Positions 20,772 to 31,240 of a stretch of 64,000 nucleotides of DNA are shown piece after piece. Source of the stretch: Argyresthia goedartella (taxonomy: Eukaryota > Arthropoda > Insecta > Lepidoptera > Argyresthiidae); NCBI GenBank assembly GCA_949825045.1, contig OX463815.1, positions 29,193,356 through 29,257,355 on the forward strand, given 5' to 3'. The translations under genes and the position numbers were made by a program. The notes below the pieces were generated by a model that searched no databases, had not been told where the DNA came from, and saw only the letters and a list, made by a program, of their open reading frames with translations. The first letter of the stretch is position 1, and every line of letters starts with the position of its first letter.

Positions 20772-21030
20772 CGAGAGCTCCGTGGTCTAATGGGTTGCAC
20801 ACAGGAGATGCAGGTTCGTTTCCCGACCATGTACCAATGAGATAATTAATTTATCTTAAGTACATTATACGAACGTTCTGACGGTGAAAACATCGTGAGG
20901 GTTTCCTCATTACTCCATAGCTGCGGCGATGGGCTAGCCCCCTGTCACGCAAAATGGAGTATTGAATAACTGGCTCAAATTGGGCACACTTGTGCCTCGG
21001 CCACCCCGTATGGGAAAAGGCGTGACGCTA
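20772..21030 (+). mobile_element. tRNA-derived SINE, family A, full-length copy
   Basis: Head GAGCTCCGTGGTCTAATGGG, B-box zone GCAGGTTCGTTTCCC, body ACCAATGAGATAATT and ACGTTCTGACGGTGAAAACA, and 3' part GCGGCGATGGGCTAGCCCCC with CTTGTGCCTCGGCCACCCCG. It ends GGGAAAAGGCGTGACGCTAT. The related copy at 63816 runs off the window end. Confidence 0.75.
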
Positions 21031-21512
21031 TATTATGTTATTTAAATAAAAATACAAGCATTTTTTTCAATTACTACTGCCGCTCAGATAACATCACTGC
21101 ATTGGTCTATAAATAAAAATTAGAACACCAAACCGATGCAATCTATAGGCATAATGGATTGTCCGTAAAATGCATTGCTATGAATAGGTCGGTATAATAT
21201 GAATACCCGATGTTCGCTGATGGAATTAACACGGCATATTAGGTTTCACAAGTAGAGCATACTGCACCGTAATGCTTCTGTAGATTAGACATCTACAGTT
21301 ACTATTCCTATCTCATAGCTGAACCACATTCAGTACATACTTTTATTTAATTACTGAATTTATAAATAATCTTACTTAATGTATTGTGGCTTACATATAT
21401 GTATAAATATTATCTTAAATAATGATAATGCATGATTACAATTTTTAGCGCATTTATTAAACCCAACAAGTAGGAATTCTGATTTATTATTATTTTAATA
21501 ATTTTAATTAAG
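21031..21512. other. Unassigned AT-rich sequence
   Basis: No gene or repeat termini recognised. Confidence 0.45.
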
Positions 21513-21845
21513 AGCTCCGTGGTCTTGTTTCACGCTTGCTTCTTATACATCAACCATGTCTTTATTACTGTAGATATTTACATATACTTAGCAAACGTCA
21601 TTTTTTGCCCATTTTCTACATCGGACCACTGTGGGAGAAGAAGGGCGTAGAAACTCCCACAGATTGATTTTTAGATCCCTTTTAAGAATTGCTTGTGTTT
21701 AACTAATACAAATATTCCAATATTAATAATTATAATTAATAAGTAGGAATACATAATTACAAAATGAATAACCCCAAGGACTGTGTTGAGCTAGATTAAC
21801 CCCATACATTCCCAACATTTAAGTAGTCTTGAACATTGTACATAC
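21513..21845 (-). repeat. SINE A head fragment plus LINE 3'-end block
   Basis: 21513-21550 is a deleted SINE A head (GAGCTCCGTGGTCTTG, CACGCTTGCTTCT). 21556-21845 matches 63541-63815 over its length (TTTATTACTGTAGATATTTA, GACCACTGTGGGAGAAGAAG, GATTAACCCCATAC). On the minus strand it carries a hairpin CTGTGGGAG/CTCCCACAG like that in the 3' UTR of the 15.9-18.6 kb LINE, so it is probably a LINE 3' end in antisense. Confidence 0.6.
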
Positions 21846-22095
21846 AGGAGAGGCAGGTTCGAATCGTGACCATGTACCAACGAGATAATTAATGTATCTT
21901 AAGTACATTATCGGACATTCCGTGTTTCGGATGACACATTAAGCTGTAGGTCCCAGCTTCTATCGCTACGTGGTAGTGGTCGTTAAACCCCTCCAAAAAC
22001 CCGCACTGAGCCGGCGTGGTGGAGTATGGCTTGATCTAACTCGTGTCTGTTTAGAGGCTTATGCCCCTTAGTGGGGACATCAATGGGCTATATTT
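21846..22095 (+). mobile_element. tRNA-derived SINE, family B, copy 1
   Basis: The B-box GGCAGGTTCGAATC is followed by ATGACACATTAAGCTGTAGG, TCCCAGCTTCTATCGCTACG, AACCCGCACTGAGCC and CCCCTTAGTGGGGAC, ending GGGCTATATTTATT. Related 3' parts lie at 35345-35520 (plus) and 34285-34390 (minus). Confidence 0.65.
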
Positions 22096-22104
22096 ATTAT
22101 ATTA

Positions 22105-22650
22105 TTTCAATACTTTTTAAGGTTCCGTGGAGAAACAAGGAAGCCTTATAGTTCCGTCAAGACTGTCTGTCCGTCCGTCCGTCCGTCCGTATGTCACAGC
22201 AACTTTATGCAGAAACTATTAAGACTGCACAGTTGAAACTTAATATGAAGATGTATTCTGTGAACCGCTTTACGATTTTTATACAAACATTTAAAAAATA
22301 AAATTATTGAAGGGGGCTCCTGGAACTGAAACCAACAAATTTTTATTTCATCAAACCTATATGTGTGGAGTGTTTATAGATAGGTCTTTGAAAATGACGT
22401 CGAGGTTCCTGACACCATTTTTCCTTAAAGTAAATCGTCAAAGAGACAGACCCTTCCAAAGTGGTAAAATGTGTAATCTTTTAAAGTAAGAAAGTGAAAA
22501 ATCTACAAAAAATGTATGCTGTGTATCTCAAGACACACTTTCAACGAAAATTGGTTTGTACAAAATAAAATTTAAAAAAATTAAGATATAAAACATTTAT
22601 CAAAAACCGCAAAGATAATGAAAAAAAAAGTTACAATACAAACATCCACT
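22105..22650 (-). repeat. Dispersed repeat E, copy 2
   Basis: Begins GGTTCCGTGGAGAAACAAGG, contains the run GTCCGTCCGTCCGTCCGTCC at about 22170, and ends near ACAAACATCCACTC. It is the inverse of 19233-19805 with the interior colinear except for the hairpin insertion. Together the two copies form an inverted pair about 2.3 kb apart. Confidence 0.75.
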
Positions 22651-22660
22651 CTGAGTGCAA

Positions 22661-23020
22661 ATCAAATCAAATCATTTGTTGCAAGTAGGCAAAATAATGC
22701 ACCTTTACAAGTCAAACAGTTAATTAAGTCTCATATACATGGAAAAAATAAGAAAAAAAACAAATATGATCAACTAAACTAATGTGTACATAACTGATTT
22801 GAGTTTGAAAAAGGAAATTTCTCCTTCAAGTGGTGATTCATAGCTGAATCTCGCACAGGAAAAAGAAACTCCATGAACTCTACCAGTGCTTCGGAAATAC
22901 GCCCGTCAGAGAAGATAGCACCAAGAAATTCTACGGGGATGAACTTTTTCAATTTTCGTAATATTTTTTTTTGACTCGCACTTGGCCACTTTTTTAAAAT
23001 GACTTCGCCAATCATCACAG
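22661..23020 (-). pseudogene. LINE 3' fragment, antisense
   Basis: On the minus strand an 79-codon open stretch (from about 23018) reads EFLGAIFSDGRISEALVEFM and RDSAMNHHLKEKFPFSNSNQ before TAG at 22779. It is followed by an AT-rich 3' UTR and ends ACAAATGATTTGATTTGATT, a LINE-type tail. The N-terminal end begins with the GGCCAAGTGCGAGTC motif of family F. I do not recognise a domain in the coding stretch; the tail and polarity are the reason for calling it a LINE remnant. Confidence 0.45.
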
Positions 23021-23099
23021 TCTTTTTCTAGAAGCTCTTATTAAGTTTCACCTGTCCCGGGCTTTGTCTGTCCGTCTGTAATCATATCTTGCAAGTTAA

Positions 23100-23160
23100 A
23101 TTTGAACGATGCAACCCCATCAAGTTTGGACTCGTTTGATTCGTATTGACAAGTACTCGA
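23100..23160 (+). repeat. Short repeat unit shared with 42.7-42.9 kb
   Basis: CATCAAGTTTGGACTCGTTT followed by GATTCGTATTGACAA matches the tandem units at 42770-42930. The parent repeat is unidentified. Confidence 0.5.
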
Positions 23161-23218
23161 TTTTTTTTTTTACAATAATATAAAAGCTTATTTAAAATAT
23201 TAAAAAAAAAAAATACAT

Positions 23219-23304
23219 GCCGCCAACGCATTGACGATGACGATCATTTAAAAATGCGGATTGAAGCATATTTAAATGATCGTCATCGTCAATGCGTTGG
23301 CGGC
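23219..23304. repeat. Perfect 34-bp hairpin
   Basis: Arms 23219-23252 and 23271-23304 (starting GCCGCCAACGCATTGACGAT) are exact reverse complements around an 18-nt loop. The hairpin follows A- and T-rich runs. It has no open frame and no flanking target duplication that I can see. If transcribed it would fold into a long perfect duplex, but nothing shows transcription. Confidence 0.9.
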
Positions 23305-25282
23305 TTGGCGCAGAGCTAAAGTGCGTCGTAAAAAAGATTACCAAGTAGAATTACCTATTGACTCCCGTAAATGTATCATAGGCAAGTGAAATCCACCGTC
23401 CAAGCTTCTATTTAGCGGTATACTTCCGGTAGTAACAGAAACTAGCGAATTATCACCATTATCTGCGTCCGCGTTCTTGGGCACTAAGAAAACGATTAAC
23501 TCAGTCGGTTTCAAGTTCGTTACTGCATTTCTCGCTTGCTCGTTTCAGTCGGTTTAGGTTAGACGGTAATGGAAGTAAAGTCATTGGGCAAGTTATGTTC
23601 GTTGTTGTATTGAGGTGAATGTGTTAAGGGTGGATGTAGGGCAACGTGCGGCGATGCAAGTTGGAAATAGTACCTACAATGGGCCCTTGTGTTTAGACTT
23701 GCACTGTTGTAATTGTAGTTTATGGTATGGGTTGTAACAGATTCAGGTTTGGCTTAGAGTAGACGTCGTTGACCATCTGACTGATGAAGTTGTTCTAATA
23801 TCAGGCTCTATACAGGCCATTGGAAGGGGTTGTAGTGCTTAATAGGAAACTATAAGAGATATAAGTTTTTGCAGTTAGGAATAAAGCAAAACTGCTTAGT
23901 GCTGTTCTGTGTTTCTGTCAACGCTGCATCAACAAATAAACGAGATTAATTAAGGCCCAGTTCTAGCTGTTGAGGTGAGGGGCGCCGCATTCGCCCGTCG
24001 TCTTCTGGCGGGGTAGCGAAACTGGCGGGGTAGCGGGCGGCGCGGAATAGCATTGGGCCGCCCGGATACTTAAAAAATTAGGTGTTTTTTCGAATATACT
24101 GAAAAACGGAAATAAGCTAATTTAAATATATTTAATTATATTATTATAAAATTATTAAATTAAATATTAAAAATATTATTAAATTTAAATATAAACATTA
24201 TGAGTAAAATCAGTAATTTTATATTAAAATTATAGTATCTCCTTTTAAATATAGACTATGTTCAGGATTTTTTACGATCGAGCCAAATTTATCCAATCGC
24301 GTAACGACATAGTATTTAAACTAGATTATCTCTTTGTGAATAACATATATATATTTTTGAGACCTATGAATTTATTGTATTTTTTTTTTGCTAAAGCTCT
24401 CTTCAGTGGTTTTGTGTGATCTTGGGCCTTAAATTAAAGGGGGTGTTTTAACTCCCCTAGTGATAATTAACAAACAAAAAAATATGATTCTAATACGATC
24501 GTATTTTCGCGGCCTATCACATTGTAGTGGCGGTGTAATTAGTTTGGCGTAATTACTCGGTATCGCAATCTTGGCGTTCTGGTTTCGAATCCACGGTCGG
24601 ACATTATGTGATTCTCTTTTTGTTTTATTATTTTTAGTGGTAAGGTTTTCTTGTACAATGCTAACCAATGGAACCTTTCATGTGTGAGTCCAGTCCGGAC
24701 TTGATAGCTTGTAAACTAACGAGAAAAAAAAAACTTGAAATCTTGACAATCTTACGGTGACATAGTCATCACATCATGATAGGTACTGGATATGTTATGC
24801 GTAACATCGGGAAGACGTAAATGCAGTCATCGATCCACGTCAATAGAAAAAAATATGTAAATCAAAATCATTGAAAAATCGTGAGCATCAATTTTGTCTG
24901 GAATGGAATGAGAAGTGAATGACAAACCCACGCGTACTAATGAACACAAAAAATGTACACAATCCATTCATAACCATAATCCACTCTTGTATGATCTCTG
25001 GCCACCGTATAAGGCTTGATTAGTTAATTTAAAGAATCAGATTTGTTTAATTGCCTATTTTATGGCTAAGATAATCAAATGTAAATGTTATGACAATATC
25101 GCGAAGTTTAGATTTTTAGCTGTTTTAGGTAGTGTAAGAGGGGGTAGGTAAGGGAAAGGTATGAAAGTAAAAGGGTTTTCATTCAAAGGGCTCAAAAGGC
25201 ATGAACGTTGGCGCAGATAATAATATGATGATAAGTCACATTACCACTAAACACATACATATAGTCCGTACAACAATGTACA
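23305..25282. other. Unassigned sequence
   Basis: A GC-richer patch at 23965-24065 (GGGGCGCCGCATTCGCCCGT; GCGGGGTAGCG twice) is followed by very AT-rich sequence (24070-24260). No gene recognised. Confidence 0.45.
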
Positions 25283-26283
25283 TGTCACCGCCATTTGGTT
25301 AAATAGGCACTTAGTCAAAAGCCAGGGCCGTTGACTAAGGGGCGGCATTCATCAAATGGCTAAAAGGCCGTCGCGAAAATATATATGTATATAGGAACGT
25401 ATACAACTTGCACCATGCGATCGCCTCGGCTCCAGGTATATGTCGCAGTTAGTTGGTTAAATCAGACACATAACTAACTCTCTAGACCGTTAATTAAATA
25501 CCGAAGTTTAATCAAGTCACTAAAATTCCGACAGACAAGTGAGTGATCGAAACGTTTAACGAGTTGTCTAAACGTTCCTAAGCAACGCTTTGCTTCGCTC
25601 ACACCCTTTACCTCTCACTCACCTAAGCTACCGCAATGTTTTGCCCTGATATAAGCTGTACAAATCAGCTGTTGACGTGACGCCATCTTGTTTTCCAACA
25701 CGCTGGCTTTCGGTAAGACAGATTGTTAAACGTTTTCGACGATGCTTTGTTGAAATCAAAATGCTAGTGACTTGGTTAAACGTCGGCATTTAATTAACGG
25801 TCTAGAGAGTTAGTTAAGTGTTTGATTTAATCAACCAATTGCGACATATATAAAGTTAATAGTCACGGCTCGACTCGTCTCTTTGGACATAAAGTTGTGA
25901 CCTATCACAACTTAAGTTAAGTATTCGGACAGAAAGTAACCAATAGCAATCTATTCGAATTCGGCTAAGTTGACTTTAAAATAAATCTGATGTTGAGTTG
26001 ACGCCATCTTGCTTTTTTTTGTTATTTAGGCCGCGTCTTCATTCTGCGTCCTTTTAGGTAGGTAGTTCCCCTTATTATGATATCTTGCAAAAACGAATTG
26101 GGCTGGTTCTCCATTTTTTCTAAAGTAAAAGGCTGACTGTCGGTAAGGCTGGTTGTTAAAAGTTTCCGACGATGCTTTATTTTAATCAAAAGCAAAGGGA
26201 TAGCCCCTTTGCTTAAACGCCGGTCCTTAATGAACGGCCCGGGCTATTAATTAAGTGCCTCACTTAACCAAATGGCGCCGAAA
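25283..26283. mobile_element. TIR element, 4-bp TSD (TACA), outer copy
   Basis: Left end TGTCACCGCCATTTGGTTAA, right end the inverse form, CCAAATGGCGCCGAAA. Flanked by TACA on both sides (25279-25282 and 26284-26287). Sub-terminal regions share GCACTTA, GCCGTT and TTAATTAA-like motifs. It contains a second element (25441-25846) of related type and a segment (about 25870-26010) similar to 46280-46400 inverted. No transposase. The 4-bp duplication excludes hAT and mariner; Sola or Chapaev are candidates. Confidence 0.65.
25441..25846. mobile_element. TGTCGCAG-ended TIR element, 4-bp TSD (TATA), nested
   Basis: Starts TGTCGCAGTTAGTTGGTTAA, ends with the inverse (CAACCAATTGCGACA). Inverted repeats of about 85 bp continue through AACTAACTCTCTAGACCGTT. 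Flanked by TATA (25437-25440, 25847-25850). Its centre holds the family A core (TTGCTTCGCTCAC, ACCTAAGCTACCGCAATG). It lies inside the outer element 25283-26283. Confidence 0.75.
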
Positions 26284-26679
26284 TACATACCTGCGTCATT
26301 TGTAGACAAATGTTTAGTCTACGCACTTTGCACATTAAAGTCTTAAAAAATCCTATTGTGATCCTAAACAATGATGGATTGATGATGAACACAGAAGCGT
26401 CATAATTTTTATCAGTGTTCTTGAAATCTTTTATGGTGGTTAGGCAGTAACTTTATACTTATGCGACTTACTCATGCATGCGTGCTGCGTAGCCATAGTT
26501 GAGCCAGTGAGTTATGTAAACTCCTATATAATAGATTCCATAATGATAGCTTGCGATGGACAAAATGTAATCATATTCTTTCTTTGCTGTGTTAAGTTAA
26601 ACGAAACAGTTCCATTTACGCCAACACCAACTTTTATTCTTAAAAATAAATGTGAATCGATGTTTAGATATTTGGATGT
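26284..26679. other. Unassigned sequence
   Basis: Open frame 26474-26707 (plus) has no recognisable motif. No RNA or element ends seen. Confidence 0.4.
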
Positions 26680-26885
26680 TTGTGTTTTTGTGCCTCAATC
26701 ACGCTAAAACGGCTGAACGGATTTGAATTAAATTTAGCACAGAGATAGTTTATGAGCTAGGTGAAAATAAAGTAAACATAAAGGATACTTTTTATCCGAC
26801 TGCACCAGAAGGAGGGTAACGTTATCTCGGTAAATGATAATTCCTAGGAACACGCAGATGATGTTGCGGGCAACTGCTTGTAAAT
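26680..26885 (+). repeat. Lepidopteran RTE-like 3' repeat, decayed
   Basis: CCTCAATCACGCTAAAACGG, CTGAACGGATTTGAATTAAA, ACTTTTTATCC and GATGTTGCGGGCAACTGCT follow the order of a very common moth and butterfly dispersed 3' sequence (from memory). It is strongly degraded. Confidence 0.45.
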
Positions 26886-28051
26886 AATAATAGTTTATTT
26901 TGCCGACCAAAACACGATATAATGCCCAAATAGAAACAGAACGTGGGTTTTTAAGATGCGATTTAAAACCGAAGGAACTTTAAATCAAGCTTAAATCAAT
27001 GTACGGGCAAAACAAATCTTCGGTGTTGATTTCTCATTCTCTAAATGGAAACTTGTTGTTGATAATAATAATAGACTATTTATTAGTTTCGTGACTCCGT
27101 GGAGGTATTGTGACCTTTTAAAATACAATTTATTGGAGTTAAATATGCTGTTGTAGCGGGTATTTGATGCCGTTAGAGATAGGATTGATGCAGCCGGAAT
27201 GGACCCGCGGGTTGGTTAAAATGGGATTTTTTCTGAGTAAAAATGCGAAGTTGGTTCTGCTGTGTAAGCCATAGAAATACCAGACTCGGACCAGACGCAT
27301 TAGAAATATTAGGGACATTAATGTGGTGGAGTTCAATACCTACCCTCAGGTACTCTCTTTATAAGCATTTTACTACCGATGGCAAAGATTGTAAGCTGCA
27401 ACGAAGTGTGCAAACTAACTCTGTTACATTGAAATACTTACTCCTTTTTACAATTATGTCTTGATTACATTTGTGATATAAGTTTTAAGAGGTTATTTCT
27501 AGCCTGCTAAACATCTGTTAATACTTATGAATTAGCTATAACCTAGGATTAAATCTACACTGGGTTGTATCTTTTTATGTCTCAAGTAAAAAAAAGATCT
27601 TTTAAAAACAAAACAAACAATCAAACCTTAGCAACGTGCAGTTATTTTGTCTTTTTACACGTTTTTTTGTCCGAAACTTTATTCGGAACACAATCGTGGG
27701 TAGTATAATTGTATGTGTAGATACGTATTATGGAATTCAGCACCAGAACACTGTATGAAAAGCGTGCCAGCCAACCAGCCTCAAAGGTCAAGAACGTCCT
27801 CACATAAAGTTTTAAAGATTATGTATGGTGCAGACATTATAGCGCTGGACTGTGAATACTTAATCGTCAATAAGCATCCAATTATATTTGCTGAACTGTA
27901 CAAGAAAGTTGTCGAGGTGCAAAGTATCTGTATACCTCTGTAAATTATCACCCTATACAATTTATTAGTATGAGAGGTACTATGTAACTCACAAATGCGA
28001 ACTCATATTCAAAATTAAACTTACCAATGCAATGTGAAAATTTGTTATGTA
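26886..28051. other. Unassigned sequence
   Basis: Several open frames below 80 codons (27139-27336 minus, 27243-27464 plus, 27713-27943 plus) show no recognisable motif and overlap each other. No gene is supported. Confidence 0.45.
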
Positions 28052-28582
28052 TGTCGCAGTTGGATGGTTAAATCAGACTCTTAACTAACACCCTGTACCG
28101 TTAATTAAAGACCGACGTTTAACCAAGTCACTAGCAATTTGATTTAAATAAAGTATCGTCGAATACGTTTAATATCTGTCTAATCGAAAGCCGGCGTGGC
28201 GTGTTGGTTAAATAATGTAAAACAAGATGGCGTCACGACAACAGCTGATTACTTTCAGAGTCAATCTTTTCACTACTGATTTGCACAGCTTATAACAGGG
28301 CAAAACATTGCTGTAGCTTAGGTGAAGGGTAAAGGGGGTGAGCGAAGCGAAGCCCCATTTATCCTTAGTGTTAGGTTGAACATGTAAGAACAACAGAAAA
28401 TACTTAAAACATAAACTTAAGTACAAATAAAATATTTGTTATGTGTACTTAAGTGTATTTATATTGTATATTTCGTTCAAACACTTGTCTGACGGAATTT
28501 TAGCGACTTGGTTAAACGTCGGTCTTTAATTAAAAGTCTAGGGTGTTAATTAAGTGTCTGATTTAACCAACTAACTGCGACA
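28052..28582. mobile_element. TGTCGCAG-ended TIR element, copy 2
   Basis: Starts TGTCGCAGTTGGATGGTTAA and ends with the inverse (CCAACTAACTGCGACA). Flanked by TGTA (28048-28051, 28583-28586), agreeing with a 4-bp duplication. Arms share GTTTAACCAAGTCACTA and TTAATTAAAGACCGACG-type sequence. The interior shares AACAAGATGGCGTCACG and AACAGCTGATT with 25441-25846 (inverted). It also carries a longer piece of the family A core including GGGTGAGCGAAGCGAAGCCC and GTTGAACATGTAAGAACAAC. Confidence 0.8.
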
Positions 28583-28984
28583 TGTATATTATTATGCCCG
28601 TTCTCAAAATTTCGCCCTAATTAAAAGCATGCATTAAGCTAAAGGCAGACTTAAAAAGATCCTCAAACTTCACACCAGGTAACCATTTAAAAACACAAAC
28701 ATTAATTTTTCTCATCATTTTGCTCTACTTACAAATACCCAGCTAGACTCCTAGCAATACCTATTACCTTATTAATAATTCAAATACCCATTGCATGTAT
28801 GTATTATGCATGAGATGAGGCCACACAGCAGCGCAAATAGCAGTTGCGTCATGTTTTCTTGCCCTAGGAAGGAATGCGTTATCTGTATTATCTACCCACA
28901 GTGCCTGATAAGGGGTTTCATTGGTGACAGTATTAAAATCGCAACATCTACTCTATGATACAGAAATTCAGCTTAGCATACGAT

Positions 28985-29165
28985 CTCTGTAGGGCGTAGC
29001 GGGCCTCGAGGTTCTTCCGCACGAGCTAGATGGGTCCCGGGTTTGAATCCCGCCCGCGAAGACAAAAATCTCCGGGTGTTCAATGGCACAAAACAAAAAG
29101 GTCTCAGATTTTTATGTGTTTGCGACATAGCTGTTTTTGGTTCTTATAACACATTCACAAAATGA
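28985..29165 (+). mobile_element. tRNA-derived SINE, family C, copy 2
   Basis: B-box GGGTTTGAATCCCGCC, then an A-rich GACAAAAATCTCC link and TTTTTATGTGTTTGCGACAT, AGCTGTTTTTGGTTC. It corresponds to 30779-30915 and, inverted, to 1315-1480. Confidence 0.6.
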
Positions 29166-30340
29166 CATGTTATGCAGTAAAAATGGGCTACAGAGATATG
29201 TATATGAGGTTCGGTAAATTGTAGGAGATTTTTCTTCTATGAAAAACGGATGTTGCAAAATACATCGTCATACTAAGGATATGAAGTGGGGCGCCAGAAG
29301 CAATGTATTGTGGTAAACATATAGCTGACTATTAGTGGTGGTGATGGTTTTCTTGTACGAGTACATTCAGCTCGTCACTTACTGCTGAACGTGCTCCAAA
29401 GGTGTCATATTGTCACTTTTGGTTATCTCAAGTATGATGTAGGTCGGCATATATTGCATATGCTATCTGCGCATGGCACTTTTTGTAAATCGAGGCTGCT
29501 AGTGTTAGTAAAGCCCTAAATGACTAGAGTATTAAGCGAATGGCACTGAGAATCGCACTGTGTATTATCAGAATTGATACTAAATATTAAAAGGAGGGTT
29601 TCTAAACTCGTTGCCAAATACGAGGTAACGAATCTGTTTCAAATGCTCTGTCAATTTTTGATCCTAACCTAAAATATAATGCGGCAAATTGAAAATTAGT
29701 TAGTTCTAGTTTAGGTTAGACGTGAATATCTGATTCTGTGAGCTTGCTAACACCAAACTCAGTACGGGTTTCGGTAAACGTCTTTATAAAACAAATCAAG
29801 TCCCGCCGACTCGACTGTATCACCGTAAAAAGTCGTCGTGGTGTTACCTTATTATATGGGTGACAAGTGAACATTTTTCCGGGTTCCGATAAGCTGACTT
29901 GAATGTATTGCTTTCCATCCGATGTGGGAGATAGCAACGGGACAATCGTCCCGTATCAGATAAGCCACAATGACCGATTATTGTATTTCGGTGGCATGTC
30001 CTTTATCAATCTGTGCCAATCTGATACCTCGTAATACTGTTATAAATGTTCGAATAATCTATGCACCGACTTGCACTAAAGTTGACTGACCTGGTTAATC
30101 TGATTAAGGCTGGCCCTTAACTATATCCTCTATCTCCGATGTCTGTAAATTTCTACCAAGTCTTTTGTCTTTTGCTACCAAGTTATCTGTGAAATGTCTT
30201 CCAAGTTATTCTTCCCTGCCAAGTTGGAAACGTCATTCGACTGTCAATTGTGATCGAGCTCCAGTTTTCCGTGATAATTGTTGAAATATTGGAGTTTTTG
30301 AAGCGTAAACCATGCCGAAATCCATATAAAGTGATGCAAC
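29166..30340. other. Unassigned sequence
   Basis: No gene or element termini recognised. Open frame 29716-29937 (minus) has no motif. Confidence 0.45.
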
Positions 30341-30356
30341 TAATATTATTTTAAAG

Positions 30357-30445
30357 GTGAAATCATTTTTTGGAGAGCAAGCACGGCAACAAGCATCTAT
30401 AATTCCATTTCATCAAGTATTTAAACAAGTATCTGCTGCCACAGG
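30357..30445 (+). pseudogene. Possible exon of a transposon-like helix-turn-helix protein
   Basis: The frame KSFFGEQARQQASIIPF then HQVFKQVSAATGQ resembles the short N-terminal motif (FF-x-E...IP-x-x-x-V-x-x-R-x-AAATG) seen in many insect transposon-encoded proteins (from memory). It stops at CACAG/GTCAGT, a possible donor. No following exon with a catalytic domain was found. Treat as a weak lead. Confidence 0.3.
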
Positions 30446-30778
30446 TCAGTGTTGCTATTATAATGTGTGCATGTTTTCGTTAACTTTAATATTTAAGCTG
30501 GCGGGCGCACGTGGAGGATTCACCTTTCGCCACTTTTAGATTTATATGACAGCACCGAAACCAACCAATCAACACTCAGACAGACCGCCACACACACTTG
30601 CTTCACCTGTGATAGATGGCTAACAAAGCCCACATTTGGTCGCAATTCCCAAATATGGCAATACACAGGTAACTTGGTACTTCAAATTGACGTGTGCGTG
30701 CGACCAATCAGAGCGCGATTTTTGGTGTCAGCAGCTGTCATTTGAAGCAACTGTCATTGGTGAAACTTCAATTTGAAA

Positions 30779-30915
30779 GAAATCGGGGCGACCTCTGTGG
30801 CGGTGTGGTCCCGGGTTCAATCCCCGGCTGTGGATACAAACAAAAAAAACGCAGGTCTTGTATGTTTTTATGTGTGTCACGTCGCTGTTTCTGGTTCCTA
30901 CACAGGGTATTCTAG
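30779..30915 (+). mobile_element. tRNA-derived SINE, family C, copy 3
   Basis: CGGGTTCAATCCCCGGC is a good B box. It is followed by ACAAACAAAAAAAACGCAGG and TTTTTATGTGTGTCACGTCG, CTGTTTCTGGTTCC. The A box is truncated. Confidence 0.6.
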
Positions 30916-31072
30916 TGTGAGCCCAGAAGAATGTATGTGCCTGTACGTATGTCAAGAGATACTGAGTCGAGATATAGGGCTTTTTAATTCCACATTTCAG
31001 TCGATAAGATATCCATAGTCAAAATGCCACTTCTTGATGTTCTGTTTTCAAAAGAGGCTATACTGAAACTAA

Positions 31073-31240
31073 AGTGGAGCCATTCTTAGAAGTAGCATTT
31101 GGCATCTGTCAACAGTAGGGACAGAGCTATGCGGCCGTCTCCCTTCCTTTTCTAAGCAAAACAAGGAGAAGAAGACCGCTGCATAGCCCTGTCCCTACTA
31201 TCGACAGATGTCAAATGCGACTTCTAGGAATTGCTCCACT
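31073..31240. mobile_element. Foldback MITE
   Basis: Nearly its whole length is two imperfect inverted arms of about 75 bp. They start AGTGGAGCCATTC on the left and AGTGGAGCAATTCC on the other strand. Both contain TAGGGACAG and GCTATGC, and end in a C/T-rich centre near TTCTAAGCAAAACAAGGAG. No target duplication could be fixed. Confidence 0.7.

Noticed and set aside
30000..30980. A complete transposon around the FFGEQ...IPF exon-like frame
   Set aside because: No terminal inverted repeats, target duplications or catalytic domain could be found around it. It is kept only as a weak exon lead.
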